Shown in pieces: positions 1 to 13,045 of a stretch of 64,000 bases of DNA. Under the pieces are notes generated by a model. The model did not search any database. It was not told where the DNA came from and saw only the letters and a list, made by a program, of their open reading frames with translations. The DNA comes from Neckera pumila (Eukaryota; Streptophyta; Bryopsida; Hypnales; Neckeraceae). A program made the position numbers and the translations under genes. The stretch is taken from the NCBI GenBank assembly GCA_963969595.1, contig OZ018409.1, positions 44,405,282 through 44,469,281 of the forward strand, read 5' to 3'. Every line of letters starts with the position of its first letter. The first letter of the stretch is position 1.

Positions 1-8
1 ACTTTTCT

Positions 9-50
9 AAGTTGACAGGCCATGCATGATATAGCATGGCATGTCAACTT
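9..50. repeat. Short hairpin at window start
   Basis: AAGTTGACAGGCCATGC at 9-25 is an imperfect reverse complement of GCATGGCATGTCAACTT at 34-50, with a short AT-rich loop. It could be the end of an element that continues left of the window. No coding sequence is seen in the first 500 bases. Confidence 0.6.
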
Positions 51-576
51 GGAACGGTCCTCCCATGGGCTGAAATTTTCTCTAATGTTTAACACAAACT
101 CTTGAAATGAATTTTAAGCCACTTGTTAGGTCTAATTAATTTATGAAATACAATTGTCTAGCAGACAAAAAATTGGTTGAACAGTCCAAAGAGGTTCTTA
201 TCAATCAAATATCATGTGTAAGGTAGGTGGTCTATGAGACCGTGAAGCACTTGGGCTCTAGTAGCACTCACCTTTTGAAATCTACACAATTTGTACATTT
301 TTCTTTCTCATTGCATCAAGCAATGTAATAAAAATGTACATTTGAAGAGGTGGACGCTTGTAGAGACCACTACGTTTCAAATTTAAAAATCCATAACTAA
401 ATCTACAAAACTCCAAAAATACGAAATGACTTGAGTTAGATGTGAATTCCATTTGTCTTTCAAGGAGAATTCATTGAAAAGCATTTCAAGAAGTTTCACC
501 TCCCCAAAATTAGTTTCTAGCTCTTAAATGGAAGCTTTCTAAACAACTAAACCGCCCACCTTCAACTTGAATAGAG

Positions 577-650
577 TTTTTTTTTTTTTTTTTTTTTTTT
601 GAAAAGTGATGGTGCTTTCATAAAAACAAAGATAAAAACAAACAATTAAT
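577..650 (-). mobile_element. Probable LINE 3' tail remnant (minus strand)
   Basis: On the minus strand a T-rich stretch is followed by a short GC-richer block (GCACCATCACTTTTC) and then a run of more than 20 A. This layout is typical of the 3' end of plant L1-type retroposons. I cannot identify a reverse transcriptase body; upstream on that strand another inverted-repeat element begins, so only the tail seems to remain. Confidence 0.35.
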
Positions 651-655
651 CTAGC

Positions 656-1834
656 TAAGAGCATCCTCAATGCTATGTCTATAGACGCACTAGCAAGTTT
701 TGCATGAGTTACAGAGAAGCACCAAAAATTGGACCCAATGCTGAGGGCACCTTCCACATTATCTTCACAGGCTCGGCATTTCATTACTCTGGCGCAGCAA
801 AAACTCGTCCTTTGTTGTGCCCTCCAAACTCCTCGGCACTCCTTTGTCAATAACAATAATAACAACGCTTGAGTGGAGATTCTTGCTCCAAACCTTTTCC
901 ACCAAGCGCTGCACTTCCCGCTTCCCCCGCTTTTGTATTTTGTGTCGTTTACAGTCTCAAGTGTTGTTGTTGCATTGAAGCGCCTACAACAGGAAAAGCC
1001 ATAGTGAAGAAAAGGGGACAGAAATACATCCTGCATGTATCGTACTCATTACAATGTTTTTTCACGTGGGTAGCATTAACCTTGGAATGCACCAGCGACA
1101 CTCAATGGCATTTGGATGACAATCTAGGGGAGATGTAAAGCAATTGGAAGCATTTTTCCATCTTCCTTTCCCTTGTTGACCTTTCATATTGGGTTATGAA
1201 AAATATCTAATTGAGTTTGTAGTCTGGCCACTGTTTGTCTTGACGTAAATGAGAAGTTATTAAAAAAAACAGGCCACAAAATATACTATTTTAGTGTATT
1301 TGGACAAGTTGTTGCTCCTTGCTCTAAATCTAAAATTTCTCTACAAAAATGATGTTTTTTGAGTTTGACCCAATATTACAAAATAAAGGTTATCTATTCT
1401 AGTTTTTCCTCCAATTTGAATTTTGAAAAAACTATTTATATTGAATATTTTATTGCAATTTGAACTTTGGATGTATTTTTAATGTCTATTATAGTCTAAT
1501 TATAGAATGATACGGAAATCAAATTTTCACCATGATGTTTGTGATTGTAATATACACACATGGTGAAATTTTCAAATTTTTTGAAATAATTTTCTATTTC
1601 ATGTGATTTTTCTTCACTTTCTCTTCAAAAAATTCTCACAAAAATCATTTTTTTACAAAAAAATCTAAATTTTTTGTGAAGTAATGAAAACATGTAATTT
1701 CATCTCTGAAAAATAAATACAAATTCTTTCATACATATCTAGTTGCAAAATGACAATAAAATGAGTGAATGATGGGCATTGAGGCTTGAGATCAATGGTC
1801 ATGGGTCCGTCATTTAGGGATTAAGGATGCTCTA
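656..1834. mobile_element. Inverted-repeat element with AGAGCATCC ends, carrying a nested insertion
   Basis: AGAGCATCCTCAATGC near 658 and GGATGCTCT near 1826 form short inverted ends, a motif common on plant miniature hAT/Mutator-like elements. A second, TTAA-bounded element (1076-1824) lies inside, right against the right end. Without the insert the host element would be about 430 bp. The ends are short, so the outer limits are tentative. Confidence 0.4.
1076..1824 (+). mobile_element. TTAA-bounded element, family 2, copy 1
   Basis: This stretch begins TTAACCTTGGAATGCACC and ends CATTTAGGGATTAA. It matches 24972-25716 over nearly its whole length, and both copies end exactly at TTAA. No protein-coding frame is visible, so it is a non-autonomous element. 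It sits within a second element (656-1834), which supports insertion at a TTAA target. Confidence 0.7.
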
Positions 1835-2365
1835 ACGAGGCCGAGTCAACCAAGGGAAGAGACAAGTCATATACCACATTGGCGGAAACTACCTACACAG
1901 AAAACCTCATTTTTTGCACCAAATGCTGAGAAACTCTTGGCTTGAATAGAGTTTCCGTTGTCCCCCGCTCTTAAAAAACACATTTTACTCCTCCATCTGA
2001 TCCCTAGCGAGGCAGCTATGGCTCTGACTAAGCTAAATCCAGAAACTATAATAAACGTACCAAACGCATACCACTGCAGCCACCGTTTCCGGCTGTCGGT
2101 GAGGTTGGGTCCAAAGAGTCCACGAGCTTGTTTACTTTGTGAACAGACCCTCAAATAATTTCAAACGTGGGTTGAAAGCTATGTTGCAGGAATCTCCATC
2201 CGTGCATGTCTGCGCGCATTGGAGGCGTGTACCTTACTCAGTCAGTGCGTGTTTGAGCAGTGGACTCGGATCATATATTACAGTAATTACGTACATCATC
2301 AGCCATAGCAACGCGAGAATAATAATGCTGTAGCTTATCAATCAAAACAACCTTCAAGGAACCGG

Positions 2366-2542
2366 CATAACTCTCGGAAGACTGAACCTAAACTGTCTCA
2401 TCTGCTGTCTGCTCGGGAGACTTGGAATTGCGAACTAAGGGCCTGTTTACACCAGGACATAATAACTCTCCGAAGACTGAACCTAAACCTAAACTGTCTC
2501 GACTTTGTAATTGTGAATTAATAAGGGCGTGTTTACACCAGG
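2366..2542. repeat. Imperfect tandem duplication, about 90 bp x 2
   Basis: The block containing GGAAGACTGAACCTAAACTG and ending GTTTACACCAGG (2366-2456) recurs at 2460-2542. Short ORFs across it have no recognisable domains and are not called as genes. Confidence 0.65.
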
Positions 2543-2782
2543 GCCGGACCACAGGACTGCAACTGTTCAAAGCATTCCAAGGTACGCCACTTTGTGAGCT
2601 TGAAAAACGGATCACTTGTTGCATCCAACCTGAGAAACTTGTCCCACCGGACCTCAAAAGTATTGTAGATGATTTGTTGACAGGTTGGGCCTTGGAAAGG
2701 CAACCAAGCTTGAAAATAGAGCTCATTCCGTAGGCATGTACTTGGCTTGAAAACAAGAACACTCGATTGATTGTAGGTCTGG

Positions 2783-2945
2783 ACTAGAAGAAAAACATGT
2801 CCTACACAACTTGTCCACGAACAATGACTAAAATTGTCCACAAACAGTGACTGAAATTGTCCACAAAGACTCATTTGTAGTCTTGTGGGACAATTTCAAG
2901 TCATTGCCATTGTGGCTAGTTGTTTAGGACATGGTTTCTTCTAGT
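2783..2945. mobile_element. Foldback miniature element
   Basis: About 60 bp beginning ACTAGAAGAAAAACATGTCC is matched by its reverse complement ending at CTTCTAGT, giving an imperfect hairpin of about 163 bp. The left arm contains a small internal tandem of ATTGTCCACAAA. No coding capacity is seen. Confidence 0.75.
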
Positions 2946-5160
2946 GGTATTGGGTTGATTTCTTGGCTGATGTCTCTGTTCCTGTATCATCTGATTCTTG
3001 GGTTTCTCTAGCTAGGCCTGGTGGTGATACTCTTAGATGTGACCATTGGAAGTAAGAGTTCAAGACAAAAAAATAGTAATGGCACTTAGCTTGGTCTGGG
3101 TGTTACAAACCCAAGAGAGACCACATCCAAGCCATATCTATTGATTATTAGATTGAACATTGGCAACCACGAGATCAATTAAATAAACAAAATTTATGGT
3201 TGTGAGATTTCAACCCGTCAGGGGCTCCTAGAAATTTGTTAGGCCTACCTCAAATAGGTGGTCAAGAAAAAAAAAATGTAGGATTCTATGTGGACCTCTC
3301 AACTATGAAAAATGGTATGGGCATTGGCCAAAGTATGAATCCAACTTGGACTACGCCTATCTCTCTACCAATCATTGCTTTCATAAATTAAGAGGGTCTT
3401 TGGTTCAACCCTCATGTAAACCAACCCTAATTCTTATGCTAGATAGACTCGGGGGGTGCACTTAGTGTATCTAATCCAAACAACGTGCGAACAAAACTTT
3501 GTACCCCCTATATTATATCCTAAAATTTAAGTAAATGAAAACAAAAAAAATATGAATACATTCTCCTAATTTGAAAGTTTATGTTTTGAATTATTGATAT
3601 TTTTATTTGCTAATGATAATTAGTTACAAATTTTTGAAGTAAATAGATACACTGCAGAACTGAAAAATAACTTTCACACCCCTATATTATATCCTCAAAA
3701 ATTGTCTAAAAAATGAACAAAAAAATCCTAAAAATAATTCTCTATTGAAAGCTCATTTTGAGTTGAATATTGATGCAATAGTCAACTAAATGTGTTCTCT
3801 ATAAATATTTGAGTTGAAAAATATGCCATTTTAGATTCATTTTCAACCTCTTCTAGAAATCATTCCATATTTCATTTGAGTTGGAAATTTTGGCAATAGA
3901 AACCTATAGTCATTACCAAACAATGCTCAAAATTTTAGGTTGAAATTATAGTTTATTAGAAACCACTTGTTCGCACGTGGTTTGTAGTAGTAGAACCAAG
4001 TGCCCTCCCCGAGTAGATAGATCCTTCTAACTTCCAAAGAAAAAAAATCCAACTTCCAAGGCTGTTGAGGATAGTTTCTTTTGGAATTTCAAATGACATT
4101 GCATTCTCCACACTAAATGAAAAGGTCTCTAAATGATATCCTAAAGAAGGACATTCACGTGCATTATTCTCTTGTCTATTAATATTCATATTAGTGATAT
4201 TGTTGCTATTTCATCTTTCTAAACATTGTGCACAACATCTATCATGTTTGTTATTTTGGTGTAATTTCACAAAATTAGAGCATTTAGAAAAGGGTTATTG
4301 ACTTGGAATTAGAGCACTTTGGAATGTATGGAAATACAATATTGTACCCGGTGGTCATAGTCGGATAAAAACATTTCGAAGAATAAATATTTTGTTGGGG
4401 GGATACAATTTGTTCAAGAATAAAATTATTGTGTGGAAATATATGTATTTATATTTTAAGCATCTCCCAAATGACATTTCCAGCTCTAAATAATTATTGA
4501 ACAAAGAATGTTGAACTTGACTAGTAGGTACAACTGTACAATAGTTTGATGGAATCTATTTGAGACATCTGTTTAACATCATAAATCACCGTATATTATA
4601 GATTTTAGTCCTAAAATCCTAAAGTTAAACAACAAAAAGTCTTGAATCTAAGCACTTAAAAATTTAAGTTTGCAAGTTTGTTGCACTACATTGGCACTTT
4701 TTAAGATACAGAACATGAAATTTTATACATGTCCTAGTTTTTAGAACTTCCAAGATATAGAGATGCAAAACCCAATTTTTGAAACTTTATATATGTCACT
4801 TTAGCAAAACTAATGATTTGGACTTGATATACAATAAAACTCATCTTAGTGCATGGTGCTGGGACTTGTGCACTAAGAGAGGTTTATGCATTTAGAGAGG
4901 TGTGATAATGGCCACCTATTAACTAATGTCAGTTCTAACTATTGACACTACTTTTCAGAAAAAATGCTTCAAAGTGGGCCCACCTATTGCCTACATACTT
5001 GACACTTAGGCACCAAGTGAAGATGCACTAACACAAGTTGTATTGTATTTGACAACTCATCCTATGAGTCATGAAATGTCCCCCTTTCATTAGAAGATTT
5101 CAGACCCTTCTCTCAATTCTTATAAATCTATGCAATTCATTCAATTGTAGGATCCCATTC
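2946..5160. other. AT-rich intergenic stretch
   Basis: No coding region, RNA gene or strong inverted repeat was recognised here. The longest open frame (minus strand, 3956-4189) has no family features and sits in AT-rich sequence, so it is not called. Confidence 0.6.
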
Positions 5161-5407
5161 CATTTCCAAAAGAGTTGACCACCCATGACTCATGTCAAAA
5201 AGCCGTACACTTGAAGGTTGTGCCAGGAGGAGAATTTTTTTGTCTCCGCGTACATTTGTCAGCCTTCAAAATCAAAAAGTTCAAAGGGTGTGACCCAAAA
5301 GTGAATAAGCTTACATACACCCCAGGCCACTTGTGGCTGGGGTGTTGTAGTTCTTATTTTTGCAAAGAAATTCTGTTTCATTTGTATTAAAAAAAAACAA
5401 AAAAAAA
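5160..5407 (+). mobile_element. Possible SINE/LINE 3' end with A-tail
   Basis: A GC-richer segment holds a hairpin (CACCCCAGGCCAC with GTGGCTGGGGTG, 5318-5344), then a T-rich stretch and an A-rich tail at 5389-5407. A stem followed by a poly-A run is the usual 3' end of a retroposon. The 5' limit is not defined and no tRNA-like A/B boxes were recognised. Confidence 0.35.
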
Positions 5408-6284
5408 CCCTTAGATACAGGGAAACTGAATGCACCATGCGTGAACCCAACGCCTTTGAAGGAATTTTGCCTAACACATGAGATTCCCTGATTTGGTAGC
5501 ACCAGTATCCTCAGTCAATATTGACCTGGTATGAAAAATTTACAATTGTTGAATGAATTCAGATGTTCCATGCTCTACGTCACCCGATTATTTTTCTACA
5601 TCATGGGTTTGAACAAGGCCTTGAGAATGCAAGTTACACCATAACTTAACTTGCAATTTCCCACTCATAGCTGACTTGATTCTTTGGTTGGTTTAAAATC
5701 CAATTAAGTTAACAGCTCACAAAAGCTGCACAGTCGAACACTTGAACCATTAATCAAGAAATTGACTTGTACAAGTCTACAAGACATATGAACTCCGCTC
5801 CAATTGTCCGCAAATTAAAGGTTAAAGAGCACAAGAACATCAGGACAACCAACAGTTTACTGCCCAATTGTTTAGATTTAAAAAACTCATTGAAACTCTC
5901 CCATCAAGTCATCACAGTCCCCAAACTCTTATCCAAACTCACCATTGAGATTCTCAATTGTGTAGCACAGCAGCAGACAAACTCACCAACTTATGATTGT
6001 ACCTAGCTTACCCTGAAACGGAACTTTTGAACAGCTTTGCCAATGGGCAGCTTTCACGTCTTGATGAATTTCTCATATTGATCAAGTTCTGCAATATTAA
6101 TGTTTTCACACAACATATGCGTTGAACACAATTTTCAACAATCTAGTCAATATTCCGTTTCTTTTGTTTCAAAAATTATAGTAGAAGCTCTCTAAAGTTA
6201 AAAACCTCTTTTGAGGTACTCCGTAATATTGGTTGTTGGTCCCGGATCGGGCCATATTGAAATACAAATGTCATGAATGCAAAA
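5408..6284. other. Intergenic stretch
   Basis: One open frame (5767-6006, +, 79 codons) is present, but it shows no domain, no codon bias distinct from its surroundings and no splice context. I see nothing else supportable. Confidence 0.5.
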
Positions 6285-7264
6285 TCCTAAAGGACCGAGG
6301 GGGGTTTTCATGGAGGGTTTTCATGGAGGGTTTTCATGGAGACATTGTCAAAAACTACGGTTTTTTGGTATGTTATTCAAAAATGAAAATTGAATTATTT
6401 TTTTGAAAATTCAACTGTATAAAATTGAAGTAAAGTATTATACTAGAGTGTGGAAAAAATTTAAGTCCATTTGACCTTGTAGATTGAAAGATTATAGCGT
6501 TTGAAGTTAGAAAAAAAAACTTCATTTTATTCCTGCAAAACAAGGTTAGCAAACTTCGGATCCCCTTGGAAGAAATTTTTCTACACAAAAATAAGGATTT
6601 TGACAATTCTTAAGTATCTGATTTTAGCTTCACTCAAAGAAATTTTTAGAAGCAATTGAGATGTCTAGCTTGCACTAAATCACCTTGCAATGCAAAGAAG
6701 TTAAATGAATTGGCAATACACTAGTCATTTCTTGATGATTTCTTGTGCAATGAAGAAATTGTTTATTTGAAATCCAAAAGGTGAAAATTTAGAGGCAAAC
6801 ATTTGGAATATGTGAAAAAAAATTCAAGAGTTTTGACTTCATAGATTGCAAGATAATAGGACTGAAGTTAGAAGATAATGTTTTTTTTTGAAACCACTCC
6901 AATATAGCTAACAAAGTTTGACTCCTCTTAGAATGCGATTTGAGAACTAAAATTTGTTATTTTATTAGATGATTGTATGCCATATTTTATTAGTTACATA
7001 TATGCCAAATTTCAAAAGTAGATGAGCTTTTTTGCAAAAGATTCCTAAAAGATTTCCAAATTGCCCGAACTGCCCTAAAAGTTCAAGGCAGCATAACTTT
7101 TGATCTGGGCACCAGTTTGGAACAAAAAAAGAGATTTTTACCAAGGAGGTACTTGTTTACGAAGAGTTCAAACTTTATGAACATCTGACCAAAAATGACT
7201 TTGTAGGAACCTACCTGAGATTTTTTGTGTACGTTGAATGAACACTTGGTCCTTTAAGGTTTAA
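6285..7264 (+). mobile_element. TTAA-family-1 element (degenerate copy A)
   Basis: The left end reads TCCTAAAGGACCGAGG and the right end GGTCCTTTAAGGTTTAA, a mutated version of the family ends TTAACCCCTAAAGGACC / GGTCCTTTAGGGGTTAA. Near the left end GGGTTTTCATGGA repeats about three times (6302-6342). The left TTAA is lost (AAAA), so this is an older copy. It is non-coding. Confidence 0.6.
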
Positions 7265-8230
7265 TGTAATAACTTAGTCTCTAATGTAATGTGTCAGATC
7301 ATTCTTAATCCTATTGCTTTAGAGAGATTCTAATATATACTCCGATATCTTCAATTGAATCCCTATGGAATAAAGTGGATACCCCCCAAACCACCACTTT
7401 TTGCTAATGTGGGTGGTCAAATTTTCATATTTTCTTATTGGCAAGTGAAAGGAAGTTCCAATTGCAATACACCAAATCATGTAACACTCAATGGTTGAAC
7501 CATGGTTTGCATAGACAAGGAAATGAGCTACAAAAAGAGCCACATGATGAATTAGACTAGTTGCAATTGTGAATCTTTTTATGGCCTCTTTTTTAGTCTA
7601 CACAATCCATATTTCTATTAGTGTAGGGCAAGTCTTGAATAACAAAACTAAACCAATTTCAAAATAGATGGTACATTTTTACGTTCATACTTGTATAGTA
7701 GTATAGTGGGAGAAGGAATAAAAATAAAAATTCCCTTTATTGAAAGGTGATTAATTTAATAGAAAATATGGCAAGGAAAATATTCATTTCTTAAGATTAT
7801 TGCCAAGTGTCATCTTGTAATTGGGCAGAACCTAGAAGTCAAAATATATTAGGCAAGTAAAATGCCAAAGTTGCTACACAAATTGATTCAAGTATTGCAA
7901 GTCTAGACCCTTTACACTAATTTGGATGAAATTCGAAGAAAGAAGATGAAATGAATGAAAATCACAATATTTGAGATAATATAAAAATAGTGAGTACCAT
8001 GCTATGATATATTAGATTGAATTAAAATACCATAACAGCCATATTAGAATACCTCACCAATTTATATAGCCTGAAAATAGTGTGTATGTAGTATTTGGCA
8101 GATAAGGTCAATCTCATTAAAGTGGCGTGATTTTGGTGTCCAAAATTGTGATTAATATACATGAAGGTCTAACATCTAGAATATATATGGATTTATATTT
8201 CAAAACACATGTTTTGAAAAGTAACATTGA

Positions 8231-8870
8231 AGTGCAATTGCAAAAAACACTTGTAGTGTTTTTATCACACATTGCTTGTTAATTTGTAATTTGGCCATAA
8301 CTTTTGCATTATGGCTCTAAAATACTCAAGAATTATGAGTAAGGTACTTAGGATCAATGCAAGAATACCAGTCCTATTTTCCATTATAATTGGAGTAAGG
8401 TTGTTATCATCCATTATAATATCTTTTGAAGCATAAGTCCAGTGAACATGAAATTTCTATTGAAATGTCTAATTTTATGGTAATCAAATCCCTTATGTTT
8501 TAGAAATTAAAAAAAATCATTTTATATTTAAAATTTAATTTTGTTAATTTGTCACATTTTGAGGTTTATGGATTTTCACTATGGAGTATCCAAATTGAAT
8601 GAATAGAGTTGAAATTTTGGTGGTCTATTTCTACACTAGGTGGGCATATGCCTACTAAAAGGCGTCTAAAAATACAATATTTTATGTCCTCCATGTCCAT
8701 ACAAATAGGGTTCCATTGCACAAGCACTTCTGAACATTGAAGATGGTTTTAATTTTACTTTTTTGGTGAAATTTGATCACCATAAGACATCAAGTCCTGA
8801 CAAATGGCTAGTTTTTAGGTTTTTGTTCATGATTTTTATTTATCTTTAGTTTATATCTCATTGAATCTAC
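8231..8870 (+). repeat. Single-arm relative of the 21-22 kb palindrome
   Basis: Several blocks, such as TTTTGTTAATTTGTCACA and TTTTATGTCCTCCATG, occur here in the same order as in the left arm of the palindrome at 21261-22322. Here there is only one arm, so it may be an unrearranged copy of the element that formed the palindrome. It is non-coding. Confidence 0.6.
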
Positions 8871-9363
8871 TTTCTAGTGGTAATTTGTCTTTTTTTTCAC
8901 AAGGTACTATTTTAGTACTTGCAAGTAGTCCATAGTACTTGCAATGGTACTTTTAATTGTTGATGTTTTCAATCAACGGCTGAGATTGTTCCGCTACAAA
9001 GTATTCCTAGTACTTTGAATTTGAAATGCAGATTTTGCCAAAACTCTACAGAAAACGCATGGTGTTTTTTGGAATGACCCTTTTTTACTATTATATTCCC
9101 TTTGTCTCAAAATAAATCTGGGATATCTTAGAAATGGTTAGATTAATGCATGAGTTGCTTCTATTTTCAAGGAATTGCATAGTCACTTTAATTAGATTCT
9201 ACTAAAGCCCACAAAGAATGAAAGTCAACAATGAAGCGGCGCATATTCTAAACAAGTGGCAAAAGTGACAAATTTTTGCCCTTTTGGGAATTGCTCCAGT
9301 GGTATTAATTTTGATCATTCTCCAAGCAATGTTGATGCATTGATATCCATTAATGTCCTTTGT

Positions 9364-9604
9364 ATTTGACTTCGACAATGTCTTGTGACTCAACTCAAGG
9401 AAATTCTCAATAAGAGGTTTATTAGCAGCAGTTTCTATATAGTTTTAAGATGAATTCTTCACCTTTGGTTGGTTAGAAAATGTGTTTTGATTCCCTTTGT
9501 AGGGATTGTTCAAAGTGCTATATAGTCTTTAGAGCATGACACCTGCGGATTCTTTTGCTTTAGGGTGTTTGAACTAGCTTTAATTGTTGTCCATCAAGTT
9601 GTGG
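9364..9604 (+). repeat. Dispersed repeat shared with 22420-22655
   Basis: The stretch containing ACAATGTCTTGTGA, GTGTTTTGATTCCCTTTGTA and CATCAAGTTGTGG matches 22420-22655 with substitutions. In both places it follows a member of the palindrome-arm family, so both may be parts of one longer repeat. Confidence 0.6.
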
Positions 9605-9620
9605 TGAGCCAATGTCGAAT

Positions 9621-10551
9621 TTAACCCCTAAAGTTTCACGACTATGTAATCACCAAAAACGCTCCAAAACTGCCATTTCTAATACAACTACCAAATTTTT
9701 GGAAAAAAACAATTTTTGACATATGTAACCGTAGGATCTTGTAGTATGGTATTTTGAAAACATGTGGTAAAAATTTCAGAAAATTCCACCGTGTGGATCA
9801 TAAGATATAAGCATTCAAAGTCTTGAAAACCATTTTTTCAATCCTGCGAAAAACCGGGCAGCTGCACTTTGCAAGCTCACTTTTCAATGAAAAATGCCGA
9901 TAAAGGTGGTGCTTCTTTAAATTCGGTTTCCCAAACAACTTGTCTATATGCATGAAAAATTTCACATCATTTGGAATTGTACAACATACAGGAAAAAAAT
10001 AGCAAGTAGAAAGAAGTAGAAAATGACTCAAAGTACTAAATTGTTAAAAATTTAATCATGGAATTTAAAAATGCCAATCCCAACGGTTGTAATGTTGCAA
10101 TAATCAATCTACATTCTAAGATTTTATTTTTTTCCAAAATTATTGAAAATTGAGTTAAATAAACGACTTTAAAGTTTTTTTTAGAGTAGAGAATCCATAA
10201 CTGCCCGCAAACCAAAAACCCTCATAACTTTTGACTCATTGATTGAAATGGAGTGACTCAAAGCTTTTTAAGTACATATAAATGTAGAGAACCAATTTCA
10301 AAAAAAAAATTCCGGAAAAAATGATTTTTTCGAATCTGCCCAAACTGCCCGGTTACGAAAAAAAGTAACATATCAGGTCACAACTTTTGACTCGTATTTC
10401 GAAATGTCATGAAACTTGGTACACATGAAGATATTCCTCGCCCCCACCTTCTATTAAAATTTCAGCCTCAAATATGGATATCTCTAGCCACACGTACCTG
10501 CCCAAAATTTCTATACGGCCAAAAAACGCATGTTGGTCCTTTAGGGGTTAA
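9621..10551 (+). mobile_element. TTAA-family-1 element, copy B (intact ends)
   Basis: Begins TTAACCCCTAAAG and ends GGTCCTTTAGGGGTTAA. The two ends are inverted repeats of each other, with TTAA at both termini. The inside is AT-rich with no coding frame. Most of its right half recurs in the interrupted copy at 42.6-44.0 kb. Confidence 0.75.
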
Positions 10552-11135
10552 TTTGGAACAAGTATTTTGTAGAAAACCCTGGATTTATTTCGGGACGGAG
10601 GGAGAACATGGCTAGGCTAATTTTTTTTCTATTAAAAGAAATATTTTCTATCTAAAAATAGCTCCAAAGTCCAAATTTATTTCACAGTTGCTAATTAGGG
10701 GTTTTAAAATACTCTTTTGAGTCCCCTTAAAAGAATTTGGAATTGAAACTTGGATTGGATGGTCTTCTAAAAGATTAGCAACTATCATGTTGTACAGAGG
10801 TTTATAATGTGAGTTTCTTTCTATTTGCATTTTGAAATATATAAAATTTTCATGTGATGGTTCTTTTGGTGAATCCATAGGAAATCACAAATGGCCATTC
10901 CGCAACTTCAATGGCATTGATTCGACTAATTTTGGCATGACCGGGCATATTCTTCCCAATCAAAGTGGATGCTAATTGAAGTGATCACCATACGATTTCA
11001 TCCGTTGGGTCTGGTTAGTTACTGATCTAGTTAGGTTTTCCTTCGGATTTCAGTTACAGGCTTGCGGTTACGAACCAGGAGCTGGGAAGCTCGATCTCTG
11101 AGGTCTCTCTCAGGCAGTAGACAGGGAGTGGTGAG

Positions 11136-11468
11136 ATGGTGAATTTCGTTAAAATGGCAGCATTCCATTACAAGGGCACGTTATTTCAGTTTAGAACGGC
11201 TATTCTGAAATCTACACCAGTGGTACATTTTGAAAAATCTATGTCTTTCCTAGATATCTAAAATCTATACTAGTCCTAGATTTTTTAGAACGGTCGGTCT
11301 AAAATCTATATGGTTCCTAGATGTTTGAAATCTACAACAGTCTTAGATGTTTAGTATCTATACTGGCTCTAGATGTTCAGAGCGGGCGGTCTGAAAAAAT
11401 GGCATAAGGAGTATGGCACAAGGAAAATATGGCACTGGGAATACCGCCATTTTAACGAAATTCGCCAT
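11136..11468. mobile_element. Miniature inverted-repeat element with AATTTCGTTAAAATGGC ends
   Basis: ATGGTGAATTTCGTTAAAA at 11136 is matched by TTTTAACGAAATTCGCCAT ending at 11468. The inside holds several degenerate units of about 30 bp around TCTAGATGTT and AAATCTATAC. A short relative lies at 15921-16064 and part of another near 12005-12080. The ends do not match the TTAA families. Confidence 0.75.
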
Positions 11469-11559
11469 TGAGGCAGTGAGAGATGGGGAGAGGAAACTCA
11501 CCAAGAACTGGAGTTCTCAAAACCAAAATGTATCTCAATCCATGAGGATTTTATGAGTA

Positions 11560-12080
11560 AAATAATTGTCAACTGGATTCCGAAGAGGAGGAGATTGTCG
11601 AGTTTGTAAGTTATCAGGGTCAGAGCTTGAGAGTGTTATCTCTAAATTTTTTCCATCGTATCAGCACTTTTATAGTTCAAACCGCAAGGTCTGAAATCTA
11701 TACCTGTCCATTAGAGAAAAATTAGCCCTCCAAAGGACCCTCTAGATTGACATGTCAAACTTGTCCTGTCAATTTGAAAAAGTAACTCCGGTGAGCAATC
11801 AGAGTGTATGACTGCTCGTCGGAGCAATCAAATTTCACAATTCTTTTTTTTTTTTTTTTTAATTTTGTTTGTAAAATTGGGTTCCTGTGCCACTGTCATT
11901 GCAGTTTTAGCTACACGGAAATAGGGGAAAAACTAAATTTCAACCCCGAAAAACTAAATTTCAAGATACTAAAGGGGGTGTGGAGAAGCCCTCCTTTTCT
12001 CTAATGCCTAAATAGTTCAAACTATTTGGTCTGAAAATGGCATATGGAATATCGCCATTTAATGAAATTTGTCATCGATT
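11560..12080. repeat. Degenerate relative of the 11.1-kb miniature element
   Basis: Traces of the same internal phrases (GGTCTGAAATCTATACC, GGTCTGAAAATGGCATATGG) and a right end resembling CGCCATTTAATGAAATTT occur here. A clear left end is missing. A run of about 18 T lies at 11843-11860. Confidence 0.4.
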
Positions 12081-12850
12081 TTCTTGAGATTTTGCACTTT
12101 TTTAGAACTTTTGATCATTTGGAGTTTTTTTCTATGCTTTCTTTGCCTGTGGTACAGTCTTTTGAAAGGTGTATACATCAGCTAAATTTAAATTAATAAA
12201 AATCAAATTTTGAAGTGCTCCAAGAAAAAATCATGAATAATGTGAAAACGCAACAAAATCAATAGGTGTTTCTTACAATCACCCCAAGTTAGATAATGAA
12301 GTATTGAATAGAGCCAATTTAAGAATGATTGAATAAACTTGCTTAGGGTATGTTTGCATTTGATGTTAGGACCTTAAGGGTGATGTTTGCAATGTGAATT
12401 CGGTCCAGAAGGAGGTCTAAATTTGTTCCTAAGACCCTGATTATCAGCACTCCACAATAGGTGAGAACATAACTTCACCAACATACGTCGGTACTCTACT
12501 GCGGAGTCTAGACAACTCCATTTTCGAGCATTTAATTAAGTGAAACATCGCCTGGAGCATTGTTACGCAACCTCCTGATTTCTACGTGAAATTGGGAACT
12601 CGCCCCGAGTGCCCAGTATTTTAGAACAGAACTGAAACGGACGCGCCGATTCTCCGGTCCGGACTCCGTAGCGCCCCCTACCCGCTAGCCGAGCACATTA
12701 AGCCGACTATTGAATCTTTGACGCTACGCATTGACCCATGAATCTATACCCGCAACGGCAGCCCCAAACGGTCAAAAGGCCGTCCTAAAGTCCAATGCTT
12801 TCGAAGACAAACCTTCGGCAATGACGGAGACTACAGGAATTTCTCAATAA
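12081..12850. other. Intergenic stretch grading into the GC-richer promoter region
   Basis: The first part is AT-rich. From about 12540 the composition becomes distinctly GC-richer and CpG-containing up to the gene at 13176, as expected of an unmethylated upstream region. No separate gene is supported. Confidence 0.5.
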
Positions 12851-13038
12851 TGCCAGGACGTCATGCACCCGTGCCAGCAATAATTTACCTTACGGTCCGT
12901 AACAGTGCCGTGGGTAATGCTACCACGAGCACCGTGGCAACATCCTCATCTCAGGCGCCAGTCGGTTTCTCAACTGCGAAGATTCCGGTCCAGGCGAAGT
13001 ACGGTTCCGGGTCCGGTACTGTACCCACGCGCGACTGT

Positions 13039-13045
13039 TATATAT
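13039..13045 (+). promoter_or_regulatory. TATA box of the GDSL gene
   Basis: TATATAT lies in otherwise GC-rich sequence 131 bases upstream of the chosen start codon, so transcription should begin near 13070. An ATG at 13063 opens a 16-codon upstream frame ending at 13113. Whether it lies in the mRNA depends on the exact start site. Confidence 0.6.

Noticed and set aside
539..1036. 165-codon minus-strand frame ending in poly-Lys
   Set aside because: It is produced by reading through a poly-T/poly-A tail and an inverted-repeat element. It has no recognisable protein domain.
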